Shown here: positions 1-7,756 of the stretch, piece after piece
Numbering within the stretch: position 1 is the stretch's first letter
Layout of the letters: each line of letters starts with the position of its first letter
Assembly (NCBI GenBank): GCA_964368765.1
Contig: CAYJCU010000034.1
Span: 1 to 18,774 of the forward strand
Length of the DNA stretch: 18,774 bases
Source of the DNA: JADFUS01 sp964368765
GTDB taxonomy: Bacteria > Bacteroidota > Bacteroidia > Bacteroidales > Rikenellaceae
Direction: 5' to 3'
The notes under the pieces: model-generated
Told to the model about the DNA's origin: nothing
Database searches by the model: none
The model's input: the letters and a program-made list of their open reading frames with translations, nothing else
Translations under genes and position numbers: made by a program

Positions 1-23
1 AATTAATTGACAGACAATTAATT
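1..23 (-). terminator. AT-rich hairpin downstream of the MATE gene
   Basis: A perfect 9-bp inverted repeat (AATTAATTG, loop ACAGA, CAATTAATT) lies about 30 bp past the stop codon of the minus-strand MATE gene. The position suits a transcription end. The stem has only one G-C pair and the sequence beyond it is outside the window, so it could equally be a chance palindrome. Confidence 0.3.
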
Positions 24-53
24 GGATATTTTTGTTAAGTTTTCGGTATCGCC

Positions 54-1364
54 CTACATCCTCTTCACAATACGTGAAATAGAAAATAGCTGTAAGAGAC
101 CCCTTAAAATCAAAAAGAGTATCAATGCTAACCATAGCGCATTATTTCCTAAATATGAGCTCGTCGCGTAGTATGTTGCAAAAAATATCAACATAGCAAT
201 AATAATAGAGTTGCGCATTATCTTAGTCTTTGTCATACCCCCTGCTATACCATCATAGATAAATGCTAAGTAACCACATAACGGAATAGATGCCACCCAC
301 CAACGATAATTCATTGCTAATTCTATTGTTGATATATCATCTGTGAATATCTTTAGTATAGGTTCTGTTGATACTATATAAATAGCGGTAAATATAAGTG
401 CCGAGATAAAACCAAAACGGTTAATAACACGTATCGAATGACGTAATAACAGACTATTACCTGCACCATAATAACGCCCTGCTAATGACTCAGCAGAGTA
501 TGCGAAACCATCTTCGATATATGAAAATAGTGTGAATAACTGCATAAGTAGTGTGTTTATTGCCAGCACCTCATCACTTATCTTAGCCGATGCAGAGGTG
601 AAAAATGTAAATACCACCGTCAGTGATATGGTTCTAAGAAATATATCGCTATTAACACTAAAAAAGCGCTTCATCTCTTTAAGGCGCAAAGCCACTGCTA
701 ATGTTACACCCCTAAATGCCTTGCGGTAGAATCTGAGTATGATAAAAATAGATATTAACATACCGCTATATTGAGCTATGAGTGTACCCCACGCAACACC
801 CTTCATCCCCATCTCAAACCACACGGCAAGGATATAACTAACCGCTATATTAACTATATTAAGTATAATAGCTATTATCATCGGGGTACGAGAGTTCTGC
901 ATACCTATAAACCACCCCTTAAGAGCATAGAGTGAGAGGGTGGCAGGTGCAGCCCATATACGTATGAAATAGTAATCGGCAACTATAGGTTTGAGTGTGG
1001 GTGATATATTCATAAAACGCTCTGACACCATGAAAAGAGGGTATTGCAGAGCCACAATAGCTAGTGCCACACCAATAGCTATTGTCATAGAGCGTGTGAG
1101 AGTAACACCACACTCATAAAGGTTACGTGCGCCATAAGCCTGAGCCGTGAGACCCGTAGTACCCATACGCAAGAAACCAAAATTCCAATAAATAAGGTTA
1201 AATATTGCTGTTCCTATGGCAATAGCTCCGAGATAGCTCATACCACCAATATGCCCCACTATGGCAAGGTCTACCATGCCAAGTAGTGGGACAGTTATGT
1301 TAGTGGCTATATTGGGGAAGGTAAGCGATAAAACTTTATGCACCATCCCATTTTTGTTTCTCAT
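54..1364 (-). CDS. MATE family efflux transporter, DinF-like
   Basis: This is a polytopic inner-membrane protein of 436 residues, the usual MATE length, with about twelve hydrophobic segments. Members export cationic drugs or metabolites using a Na+ or H+ gradient. The N-terminal half has GMVDLAIVGHIGG (residues 29-41) and FLRMGTTGLTAQAYGARN (64-81), which match the DinF/eukaryotic branch of MATE rather than NorM. The substrate cannot be predicted. The start ATG lies 2 bp after the stop of the upstream pseudouridine synthase gene, so the two are probably co-transcribed; Met7 is a possible alternative start. Nothing suggests truncation. Confidence 0.9.
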   Translation of the reverse strand: MRNKNGMVHKVLSLTFPNIATNITVPLLGMVDLAIVGHIGGMSYLGAIAIGTAIFNLIYWNFGFLRMGTTGLTAQAYGARNLYECGVTLTRSMTIAIGVALAIVALQYPLFMVSERFMNISPTLKPIVADYYFIRIWAAPATLSLYALKGWFIGMQNSRTPMIIAIILNIVNIAVSYILAVWFEMGMKGVAWGTLIAQYSGMLISIFIILRFYRKAFRGVTLAVALRLKEMKRFFSVNSDIFLRTISLTVVFTFFTSASAKISDEVLAINTLLMQLFTLFSYIEDGFAYSAESLAGRYYGAGNSLLLRHSIRVINRFGFISALIFTAIYIVSTEPILKIFTDDISTIELAMNYRWWVASIPLCGYLAFIYDGIAGGMTKTKIMRNSIIIAMLIFFATYYATSSYLGNNALWLALILFLILRGLLQLFSISRIVKRM

Positions 1365-1366
1365 AA

Positions 1367-2371
1367 TTAATAACGTCTGCGCTTAAGCGTTAAGGCTGTT
1401 AAGAACATAGGAGGTACGCCTGTGTCAAACTCCATCTCAACACCTGTTATAGGGTGTAAAAATCTCATGCGGTAAGCATGAAGAGCCAATCGGCCAATAG
1501 GAGATGGCGAACCGCCATATTTTCGGTCTCCTATAATAGAGTGTCCTAACTGCTGCATGTGCACACGTATCTGGTTCTTTTTACCTGTCTCTAACTCTAA
1601 CTCCATAAGGGCATTATCTCGTCCGCTCTTCATAACCCTATATTTTGTTATTGCCAATTCGCCCTCCTCAGGGTTTTTTGTAACATACACATTATAGGCT
1701 TTATTTTCAGCTAAATACGACTCTATAACCCCCTCATCTTGTGCCGGAATACCCTCAACCACTGCAACATATTTACGCTCAAGGATATTCTCGTTCCAGT
1801 TATGTTGTAGTTGATGCTGTATCTCCATACTCTTAGCAAAAAGAAGTAATCCTGAAGTCTCTCTGTCTAGTCTATGAACAATAAAGACACGACCATTTCT
1901 ATCTTTTGATTTAAGATACTCACTAATTATATAGTATGCTGTTTTGATGCGCTCTCTATCGGTAGCCATCGACAAAAGACCATATTTCTTATCAATGATA
2001 ATAATATAATCATCCTCATACACAATACGTAACATAGGGTTACGGAACTGTTTCTCAGCCATACCCAGATTGATAACAACTATATCGCCCGCTTTTAATA
2101 GTTGATCGTGTTTAGTTGTTGGTATCTGATTAACAGTTACCTGCCTATTCCTAAGAAAAGATTTAACTGTTGTGCGGCTCTTATCTTTTAGTGATGATAA
2201 CATAAAATCTAGTAGCTCTCCTCTACCCTCAGCTACTAACTCTATATTTCTGCCTTCGCCACGTTTACGCACCTTGCGTTCAGGTCGTTGCTCTCTATCA
2301 TCACCCTCTGAAGAGTCCATCATATCAGCCTCTTCTTCTATCAATTTATTTATATCAAACTCTTCTACCAT
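1367..2371 (-). CDS. RluA-family 23S rRNA/tRNA pseudouridine synthase
   Basis: This enzyme isomerises uridine to pseudouridine in structured RNA, probably 23S rRNA. The first 40 or so residues are highly charged and likely disordered. An S4 RNA-binding domain covers roughly residues 50-100. The catalytic domain carries HRLDRETSGLLLFAK (166-180), with Asp169 as the expected nucleophile, and a later IRVHMQQLGHSIIGDRKYG block typical of RluA/RluC/RluD. Total length is 334 residues, normal for an S4-containing RluD/RluC-type member. The target nucleotide cannot be told from sequence. It is followed at 2 bp by the MATE gene and separated from the upstream helicase gene by an inverted-repeat element that holds candidate promoters. 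Confidence 0.92.
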   Translation of the reverse strand: MVEEFDINKLIEEEADMMDSSEGDDREQRPERKVRKRGEGRNIELVAEGRGELLDFMLSSLKDKSRTTVKSFLRNRQVTVNQIPTTKHDQLLKAGDIVVINLGMAEKQFRNPMLRIVYEDDYIIIIDKKYGLLSMATDRERIKTAYYIISEYLKSKDRNGRVFIVHRLDRETSGLLLFAKSMEIQHQLQHNWNENILERKYVAVVEGIPAQDEGVIESYLAENKAYNVYVTKNPEEGELAITKYRVMKSGRDNALMELELETGKKNQIRVHMQQLGHSIIGDRKYGGSPSPIGRLALHAYRMRFLHPITGVEMEFDTGVPPMFLTALTLKRRRY

Positions 2372-2388
2372 AATTCAAAAATTTTTAT

Positions 2389-2550
2389 AAACTGTTTAAA
2401 TTTTTATCGCCTAACTTACAGATAGCTATTTGGTTTTGATTGTCGATTTTGCAAATCTAGCTTATAGCGGGACTATTAGTTATATTTGCAAAAGTGAGAA
2501 GCAAATCTAAAGAGCCTCTGTAAGTTGCGTGAAAAAATTTTAAACAGTTT
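2389..2550. repeat. MITE-like element with 34-bp inverted repeats
   Basis: The gap between the RecD-like gene and rluA is filled by a 162-bp element. Its ends, 2389-2422 and 2517-2550, are inverted repeats matching at about 29 of 34 positions; the arms start AAACTGTTTAAA and end AACTTACAGA. Inside sits a second, perfect 10-bp inverted repeat (TTTTGCAAAT at 2447-2456, ATTTGCAAAA at 2484-2493). The right end stops 1 bp before the helicase stop codon. No clean target duplication is visible. It may be a small non-autonomous element, or a large terminator/promoter module fixed in the operon. Confidence 0.6.
2452..2509 (-). promoter_or_regulatory. Two candidate -7 boxes upstream of rluA
   Basis: The plus-strand nonamer GCAAATCTA occurs twice, at 2451-2459 and 2501-2509, exactly 50 bp apart. 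Read on the minus strand each gives TAGATTTGC, a match to the Bacteroidota -7 box TAnnTTTG. The copy at 2502-2509 has TTTT 20 bp upstream, near the expected TTTG -33 box. Either could drive rluA and the MATE gene from inside the inverted-repeat element. Confidence 0.4.
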
Positions 2551-2551
2551 C

Positions 2552-4006
2552 TTATTCAACAAAAAATCTTTCGTCAAAATTTATAAAATAGAGCTCTTTA
2601 GTAGCCCTCGTAATTGCTGTATATAACCACCTCAGTAACTCTACTGTCATCTGCTCTTCGCCAAATATCATCCTATCAATAAAAACAGCGTCCCACTCGC
2701 CACCCTGCGATTTATGACCCGTTATGGCATAAGCAAATTTAATCTGTAAGGCATTCAGGTAGGCATCCTCTCGCATAGCCTTATATCTATCTGCCTTACG
2801 TGTGATATGTGCATAATCTTGCTCTACACTCTGCATTAGCTTTAAATTATCAGCGTGTGATAGTGCTGGTGTATCGCTACCTATTGTGTCTAGTAGCACC
2901 TTACAATCCATCTCCTGCTCTTCATCGCATGATAACCACATAGTTACATCGGCAAATCTAAAACCGTGAACCTCTTCGTAACGACGCACCCTGCGTATGA
3001 GAGCCACATCGCCATTAGCAATAAAATCGGTTGGTTTATCTTGCTGTATTGATTGTTGTGATGCCTGCGGTGCCCCTTGCTCCTCTTTTTTAGAGTATGA
3101 GTAGTTATTTTTAACTATCATAACCAAGTCATTAGATGATAGCTCCTCCTCTTGAAAGAGTATCCTCTCTCGCACTCCTCTATTAAAACGTCCTGCCTGT
3201 TTATTAGAGCGAGTGATTATCATACAACGCTCTTTACCATAACGATAATAGGCATTCTCTATCTCTTCAATAACATCCATCCCCCCGAGTAGCTTAACAT
3301 CTGGAAAATTGAGATTAAATTTAGGGAATTGCGGATTATTATCCTCTATTAACTCTCTGCACGCTGTTGCATTCATCAGCACCCCCGACTCTTCTGCCTG
3401 ACGTATTATATCATTCATTGAGAAGTAGTGCACATTGCCGTAATACTCCATATATGACACATCAAGAGCAGGCGAAAGGGGTGTTCCTATCGGCGGTAAC
3501 TGTGCTATATCGCCCACCAACATAAGTCTGCAATTTGTGCCGTTACGCACATACTCAACAAGATCGTTAAGTAAGTCGCCACTACCAAAATTAGAGCCGT
3601 CGCCACCTCCTCTATTACCTATCATAGAGGCCTCATCAACGATATATACCGCATCTTTATCACGGTTAAAATCAAGCACAAAACTTTGGTCTGAGATAGA
3701 TTTTTGACGATATATCTTCTTATGTATTGTCAATGCTGCCTGCCCCGAATATCCGCTAACAACCTTTGCTGCCCTGCCTGTTGGTGCGAGGATATACGAT
3801 TTTATTGAGTGGGCCGATAACATCTTAGTAAAAGCAGCTATAACGGTACTTTTACCCGTTCCAGCATAACCATTTAGAATAAAAATATCACTACTACGCC
3901 CCTGAGTAAGATAGCTGCACATAGCATCTACTAACCTCTCTTGATCAGGAGTGGGTGTGTATGAAATATTTTCTATTACCTCTTGGGCTAGGTGGTCTGC
4001 TAACAT
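2552..4006 (-). CDS. RecD-like AAA/SF1B DNA helicase
   Basis: This 484-residue protein resembles the ATPase core of RecD/RecD2 and is expected to unwind DNA 5' to 3' during repair or recombination. Visible motifs are Walker A GYAGTGKST (46-54), Walker B with VDEAS (122-126), motif III GDIAQLPPIG (164-173), a UvrD_C_2-type segment with GHKSQGGEWD (430-439), and motif VI with YTAITRA (462-468). It lacks the long N-terminal region of RecD2, as is usual for the short Bacteroidota version often labelled an exodeoxyribonuclease V alpha homologue. No RecB or RecC is nearby, so a RecBCD role is not supported. It starts 6 bp after the prenyl synthase stop, in the same operon. Confidence 0.88.
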   Translation of the reverse strand: MLADHLAQEVIENISYTPTPDQERLVDAMCSYLTQGRSSDIFILNGYAGTGKSTVIAAFTKMLSAHSIKSYILAPTGRAAKVVSGYSGQAALTIHKKIYRQKSISDQSFVLDFNRDKDAVYIVDEASMIGNRGGGDGSNFGSGDLLNDLVEYVRNGTNCRLMLVGDIAQLPPIGTPLSPALDVSYMEYYGNVHYFSMNDIIRQAEESGVLMNATACRELIEDNNPQFPKFNLNFPDVKLLGGMDVIEEIENAYYRYGKERCMIITRSNKQAGRFNRGVRERILFQEEELSSNDLVMIVKNNYSYSKKEEQGAPQASQQSIQQDKPTDFIANGDVALIRRVRRYEEVHGFRFADVTMWLSCDEEQEMDCKVLLDTIGSDTPALSHADNLKLMQSVEQDYAHITRKADRYKAMREDAYLNALQIKFAYAITGHKSQGGEWDAVFIDRMIFGEEQMTVELLRWLYTAITRATKELYFINFDERFFVE

Positions 4007-4012
4007 GTTTAG

Positions 4013-4987
4013 TTATTTATTTCTATATAATAGTGTATTAACATACTCTTTTAGAGTGGTTTTTCTCTCTTCTGCCACCTCAACAGCATCCATAATAGCC
4101 ATAGCATCTTCAAAATAACTACGAACCAAATCCTCTGCTATCTCTTTAACACCATATTTATCTAACAGAGCACGTGCCTCATTCACACGTTGAGCATCAT
4201 CGCCATCTCTATCTGCTAATATATCGTGTAGTCGTTTTTTATCCGCCTCATCAGCCAACTCAAGACATAGAAGAGAGATAAAACTCTTCTTGCCCTCTAT
4301 TATATCGCCGCCTATACGCTTACCAAAACTCTCTTTATCTGCATATAAATCTAATATATCATCTTGTATCTGAAAAGCGGTTCCTATATTAAGACCAAAG
4401 TTGTAGATAAGATTATTATCACACTCTGAAGCACCCCCCATAACTGCCCCCATCTCCATAGAGCCAGCTATTAATACCGATGTCTTAAGGCGTATCATAT
4501 CCATATACTCCTCCATACTCACATCATCACGGCTCTCAAAATCCATATCCATCTGCTGCCCCTCACATAGCTCAATAGATAGCTGATTGAATATCTTAAG
4601 AACACGTTGTAGCTCTGGTGTAGGTGTATCTATTATCAACCCATAGGCGTAGATAAGCATAGCATCTCCTGAAAGGATAGCTACATTGCTACTCCACTTA
4701 GCATGCACCGTTGGCATACCCCTGCGTGTTGATGAGTTATCCATTATATCGTCGTGCAAAAGTGTGAAATTATGAAACATCTCAACACCTATCGCTGCAT
4801 TCAAACACCCCTCAACACTCTCTGAATACATATTAGCTGTTAATAACATAAGTAGTGGGCGTAATCTTTTACCCCCCTCTTGCATAGCATAACGTATCGG
4901 ACTATACAATAGTTGCGGACTATCTGATAGAGGAAGAGAGGCTATGCCCCTCTCGGTAAACTCTAATAACTCTTTTGCACTATACAT
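4013..4987 (-). CDS. Short-chain polyprenyl diphosphate synthase (FPP/GGPP type)
   Basis: This is a trans-isoprenyl diphosphate synthase of 324 residues that condenses isopentenyl diphosphate onto an allylic primer in the cytosol. Both aspartate-rich motifs are intact: DDIMD at 79-83 and DDILD at 209-213, with GGKRLRP near residue 40. The residue five before the first motif is Phe74. A bulky aromatic there usually blocks chain growth, so I infer a C15-C20 product. There is no two-residue insertion in the first motif, unlike classic bacterial IspA, so GGPP-type activity is as likely as FPP. It sits 10 bp after rpiB and 6 bp before the helicase gene. The same operon encodes a second synthase of different predicted specificity. 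Confidence 0.9.
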   Translation of the reverse strand: MYSAKELLEFTERGIASLPLSDSPQLLYSPIRYAMQEGGKRLRPLLMLLTANMYSESVEGCLNAAIGVEMFHNFTLLHDDIMDNSSTRRGMPTVHAKWSSNVAILSGDAMLIYAYGLIIDTPTPELQRVLKIFNQLSIELCEGQQMDMDFESRDDVSMEEYMDMIRLKTSVLIAGSMEMGAVMGGASECDNNLIYNFGLNIGTAFQIQDDILDLYADKESFGKRIGGDIIEGKKSFISLLCLELADEADKKRLHDILADRDGDDAQRVNEARALLDKYGVKEIAEDLVRSYFEDAMAIMDAVEVAEERKTTLKEYVNTLLYRNK

Positions 4988-4997
4988 AATATATGGA

Positions 4998-5432
4998 TTA
5001 TTTTATTGCTATTTTATCTACCCTTGCTTGGTGTCTGCCACCCTCAAATTGCGCCTCAAGGTAGGCATCTACAATAGCTGTTGCTTTATTTAAATCAACA
5101 AACCTAGCAGGAATAGAGCACACATTAGCATCATTATGCTCTTTAGCTAACTGAGCAATGACAGGCTCCCATGCAATAGCTGCACGTATTGATTGGTGCT
5201 TATTGAGTGCTATTGTAATGCCGTTAGCACTTCCACACATAGCAAAACCAAAATCGCACTCTCCACTCTCAATGCCCTCAGCCAAAGCGTGAGCAAAATC
5301 AGGATAATCGACACTCTCTGTTGAGAAACAGCCATAATCCTTAATCTCATAACCCATAGACTCTACATAACCTATTAGGGTCTCTTTTAACTCATAACCA
5401 GCGTGATCCGCTGCAAAACCTATTTTCTTCAT
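4998..5432 (-). CDS. rpiB: Ribose 5-phosphate isomerase B
   Basis: This cytosolic sugar-phosphate isomerase interconverts ribose 5-phosphate and ribulose 5-phosphate in the pentose phosphate pathway. The 144-residue length is standard. Characteristic residues are visible: ADH at 8-10, the catalytic cysteine in CGSANGI (Cys66), His99, and the C-terminal GGRHQARVDKI. The variant CGSANGI instead of CGTGIG is, from memory, common in this phylum. Allose 6-phosphate isomerase activity cannot be excluded. It is packed between the DUF2752 gene (9 bp) and the short-chain prenyl synthase gene (10 bp). Confidence 0.94.
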   Translation of the reverse strand: MKKIGFAADHAGYELKETLIGYVESMGYEIKDYGCFSTESVDYPDFAHALAEGIESGECDFGFAMCGSANGITIALNKHQSIRAAIAWEPVIAQLAKEHNDANVCSIPARFVDLNKATAIVDAYLEAQFEGGRHQARVDKIAIK

Positions 5433-5441
5433 TACTCTTTT

Positions 5442-5843
5442 TTAAAAATTATCGTAAAAATTACGAACTATCGTAAATATCACTATTATTGCCAATAATA
5501 TATAGAGTGCCGTAGTGCTAAATAACCTCTTACGCCATTTTAAAACCCTATCTGTTGGGTTATCAGTAGACCTGAAATAGATGGCAAAACAACTCCATAT
5601 AATTAAATATGGGATAGACAAAACCACCAATATATTCATCTGAATAGCCTCAGCTATCTCAAAATTTAAGAGATGGTGTATTGCCCTCTGCGAACCACAT
5701 CCGGGGCACTCTATCCCAAAAACCAATTTAGTTGGGCAACGTGGAAATATACCCACCTCACTTGGCGAAAATGTTTTATATAAACACACTAAAGCTATGA
5801 TAACCACCACAGCTATAATAATCTTTAGTGCAACTCTCTTCAT
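5442..5843 (-). CDS. DUF2752 membrane protein
   Basis: This small integral membrane protein has 133 residues and three predicted hydrophobic helices (about 6-24, 70-90 and 111-127). Between the first two is the DUF2752 signature FGIECPGCGSQRAIHH (42-57), whose two cysteines (Cys46, Cys49) look like a metal- or redox-active pair. The function of the family is not established. In Bacteroidota it is often found beside GYF/CD225 proteins, as here: it starts 2 bp after the end of the CD225 gene, which suggests the two membrane proteins act together. The sequence does not show on what. Confidence 0.82.
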   Translation of the reverse strand: MKRVALKIIIAVVVIIALVCLYKTFSPSEVGIFPRCPTKLVFGIECPGCGSQRAIHHLLNFEIAEAIQMNILVVLSIPYLIIWSCFAIYFRSTDNPTDRVLKWRKRLFSTTALYILLAIIVIFTIVRNFYDNF

Positions 5844-5845
5844 TA

Positions 5846-6319
5846 TTAAAATGTACTAAAAGCCATTCCCGATGTGGCAACAATAATAATATAAAGTATC
5901 GCACCTACCACACTAGCAACTGCCGAAATGATAGCCCACTTCTCAGCCTGCTTAGAGTAGTATAACGAACGCTCTTCGCTCTCATTATAGAAAGCTGTTT
6001 CAACCTTTGTAGCATATACAATAGATACGATACCAAAAGGCAAACAGCACAATATGGTTGTTAATATAGCCCACACAAGGTTGGATGGTGGCGGAACAGC
6101 TCTTTTTGCCTCTCTGCTACCACCGTTATTTATAGGCGGAACGGTTGTTGCTCCTCCATTAAATAGAGAGTCTAGCTCTACTAAATTTTTTGCATAAGTC
6201 CAATCAGCTAGTCCCTCATACCAAATCTGAGTATCAGGAGTAACACCCAAATCTTTTAGCTCTTCAATAGTATATGGACCGAATCTGGTCGTACCATCAT
6301 TATAGTAATATTTTTTCAT
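5846..6319 (-). CDS. GYF_2 + CD225/dispanin membrane protein
   Basis: Using the ATG at 6317-6319 the protein has 157 residues. Residues 2-53 form a GYF_2-type domain (YYYNDGTTRFGPYTIEEL, then WYEGLADW), expected to bind proline-rich peptides. A proline/glycine linker follows. Residues 80-155 form a CD225-like region with two membrane helices and the CCLPFGIVSIVYATKV block typical of the family. Members of this type are common in Bacteroidota and of unknown function. A longer reading to 6352 would need a TTG codon inside the end of the upstream gene and adds 11 residues that do not belong to the GYF domain, so I reject it. It lies 13 bp after the long-chain prenyl synthase. Confidence 0.83.
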   Translation of the reverse strand: MKKYYYNDGTTRFGPYTIEELKDLGVTPDTQIWYEGLADWTYAKNLVELDSLFNGGATTVPPINNGGSREAKRAVPPPSNLVWAILTTILCCLPFGIVSIVYATKVETAFYNESEERSLYYSKQAEKWAIISAVASVVGAILYIIIVATSGMAFSTF

Positions 6320-6332
6320 AAGTAAAACTATT

Positions 6333-7307
6333 TTATTTTTTTCGGTCTGCAATATAGTTTATAAATTCAATCATATTATCTCTACTGGTTGATGCAGGCA
6401 AGGCATTAACAATATCCAGAGCCTCGCTCTTAAACTGCTCCATACGATAAGAGGCAGCCTCAACACCTCCGTTATTTAAGATAAATGTTGATACCTCTTT
6501 TATATAATCTCCATTTGCACTACCCTTACGTAATACAGATAGAATCTTCGTAGCCTCACGCTTTTCTGCCTTCTTTAGAGCATATATAAGCGGAAGGGTA
6601 ACCTTACGCTCTTTGATGTCGTTACCTAGCTGTTTTCCTGTATCCTTACCCACATAATCAAGAATATCATCTTTGACTTGGAACATCATACCGATAAGCT
6701 CACCTAGACGCTCCATCTTACTAAGTAACTCCACTGGCGCACCTGCTGAGCGAGCCCCTAAACGTGCTGCACTACCCATAAGGTATGCCGTTTTACGACG
6801 GATAACACTATAATATCGCTCTTCGGTCATATCAAGTTTAAGAGAGGCATCTATCTGCTCTAACTCTCCTATACTCATCTCCTCAATAACCCTAGCCAAA
6901 TCATCTATTGCATAATCTATCTTATTTATAACAGCAGCCCTAATAGCCTTAGCAAGGATATAATCTCCTATCAACACAGAGCGTTTAGAACGCCAAAGGG
7001 CATTAACAGAGTAACGACCACGACGCTGATACGCCTCATCAACCACATCATCATGTATCAACGAAGCGTTATGTGTTAGCTCCAATACGGCAGCACAATA
7101 TATTGTTTCACTATTTGCCCCACCAAACATATTAGCAACAAGAAGGGTAAGGGTAGGACGTACGCCCTTCCCTTGCCCCTCTAGCATAAACTTTACAAAG
7201 TCATACTTCTTACCACTATCATCTAACGAAAGAATATCAGCACAACACTTTTTTGTTGCCTCAAAATCTTTCTCAATAGAGATATAAAAGTTATTTTTTT
7301 TGCTCAT
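6333..7307 (-). CDS. Long-chain polyprenyl diphosphate synthase (octaprenyl/solanesyl type)
   Basis: This second trans-prenyl diphosphate synthase, also 324 residues, heads the operon. The motifs are DDVVDEAYQRRG (first Asp-rich box 86-90) and DDILD (213-217), with GKGVRP near 47-51. The residues five and four before the first box are Ala81 and Ser82. Small residues there leave room for a long product, so I infer a C30-C45 chain, most likely the menaquinone side chain. This resembles IspB-type enzymes. Its ATG is followed downstream by the GYF/CD225 gene, and it is preceded by a repeat element that separates it from aspS. No convincing promoter is visible directly upstream. Confidence 0.9.
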   Translation of the reverse strand: MSKKNNFYISIEKDFEATKKCCADILSLDDSGKKYDFVKFMLEGQGKGVRPTLTLLVANMFGGANSETIYCAAVLELTHNASLIHDDVVDEAYQRRGRYSVNALWRSKRSVLIGDYILAKAIRAAVINKIDYAIDDLARVIEEMSIGELEQIDASLKLDMTEERYYSVIRRKTAYLMGSAARLGARSAGAPVELLSKMERLGELIGMMFQVKDDILDYVGKDTGKQLGNDIKERKVTLPLIYALKKAEKREATKILSVLRKGSANGDYIKEVSTFILNNGGVEAASYRMEQFKSEALDIVNALPASTSRDNMIEFINYIADRKK

Positions 7308-7314
7308 ATAAATT

Positions 7315-7742
7315 ATTGTTGTCGGGTAAAAAAATCAAAAAAACTAGTAACTACCTATCCTACAGCAAATTAGTTATAATTAAAATTATAGGGGCTTACA
7401 AAAACAAAATTTTGATTTTTTGACCACTAGAAGTGCCTGTTTACCCAAAATTGGATTTAAGTGCGTTATAGGTGCCCTAAAACACACCTGCAGAGTACAC
7501 TCGCACCGAAGATGATTTGTAAATATTATTTATTTCACGCTGCTAACTTATCTTTTTGGTATTTCTGCAACTTAAAAATAATAGAAGTAACACCATTACA
7601 TCTATATTTTTAAGCTTTCGAAATCCTCAACAATATAAGCACATCGCAAAACAAATAATATCCACAACCCATCTTATATGGTGGGTTTTAGGGTAGATAT
7701 GACGTGTATAAATTCAATCCTCAGGTTCGCCAAACACTACTA
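7315..7742 (+). repeat. TGTCCGG-end repeat element, copy 1 (long form)
   Basis: This non-coding element fills the gap between aspS and the prenyl synthase. The left end reads TATTGTTGTC and the right end finishes GACACTACTA-like (here AACACTACTA). Shared blocks with copy 2 at 13359-13622 include TAGGGGCTTACAAAAAC, TTTACCCAAAATTGGATTTA, GTGCGTTATAGGTGCCC and TATGGTGGGTTTTAGGG. About 165 bp (roughly 7503-7672) are absent from copy 2. That extra part contains a 10-bp inverted repeat, CTTAAAAATA/TATTTTTAAG. No open reading frame spans it. This accounts for the whole 449-bp gene-free stretch apart from short flanks. Confidence 0.75.
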
Positions 7743-7756
7743 AATATAAATAGCAA

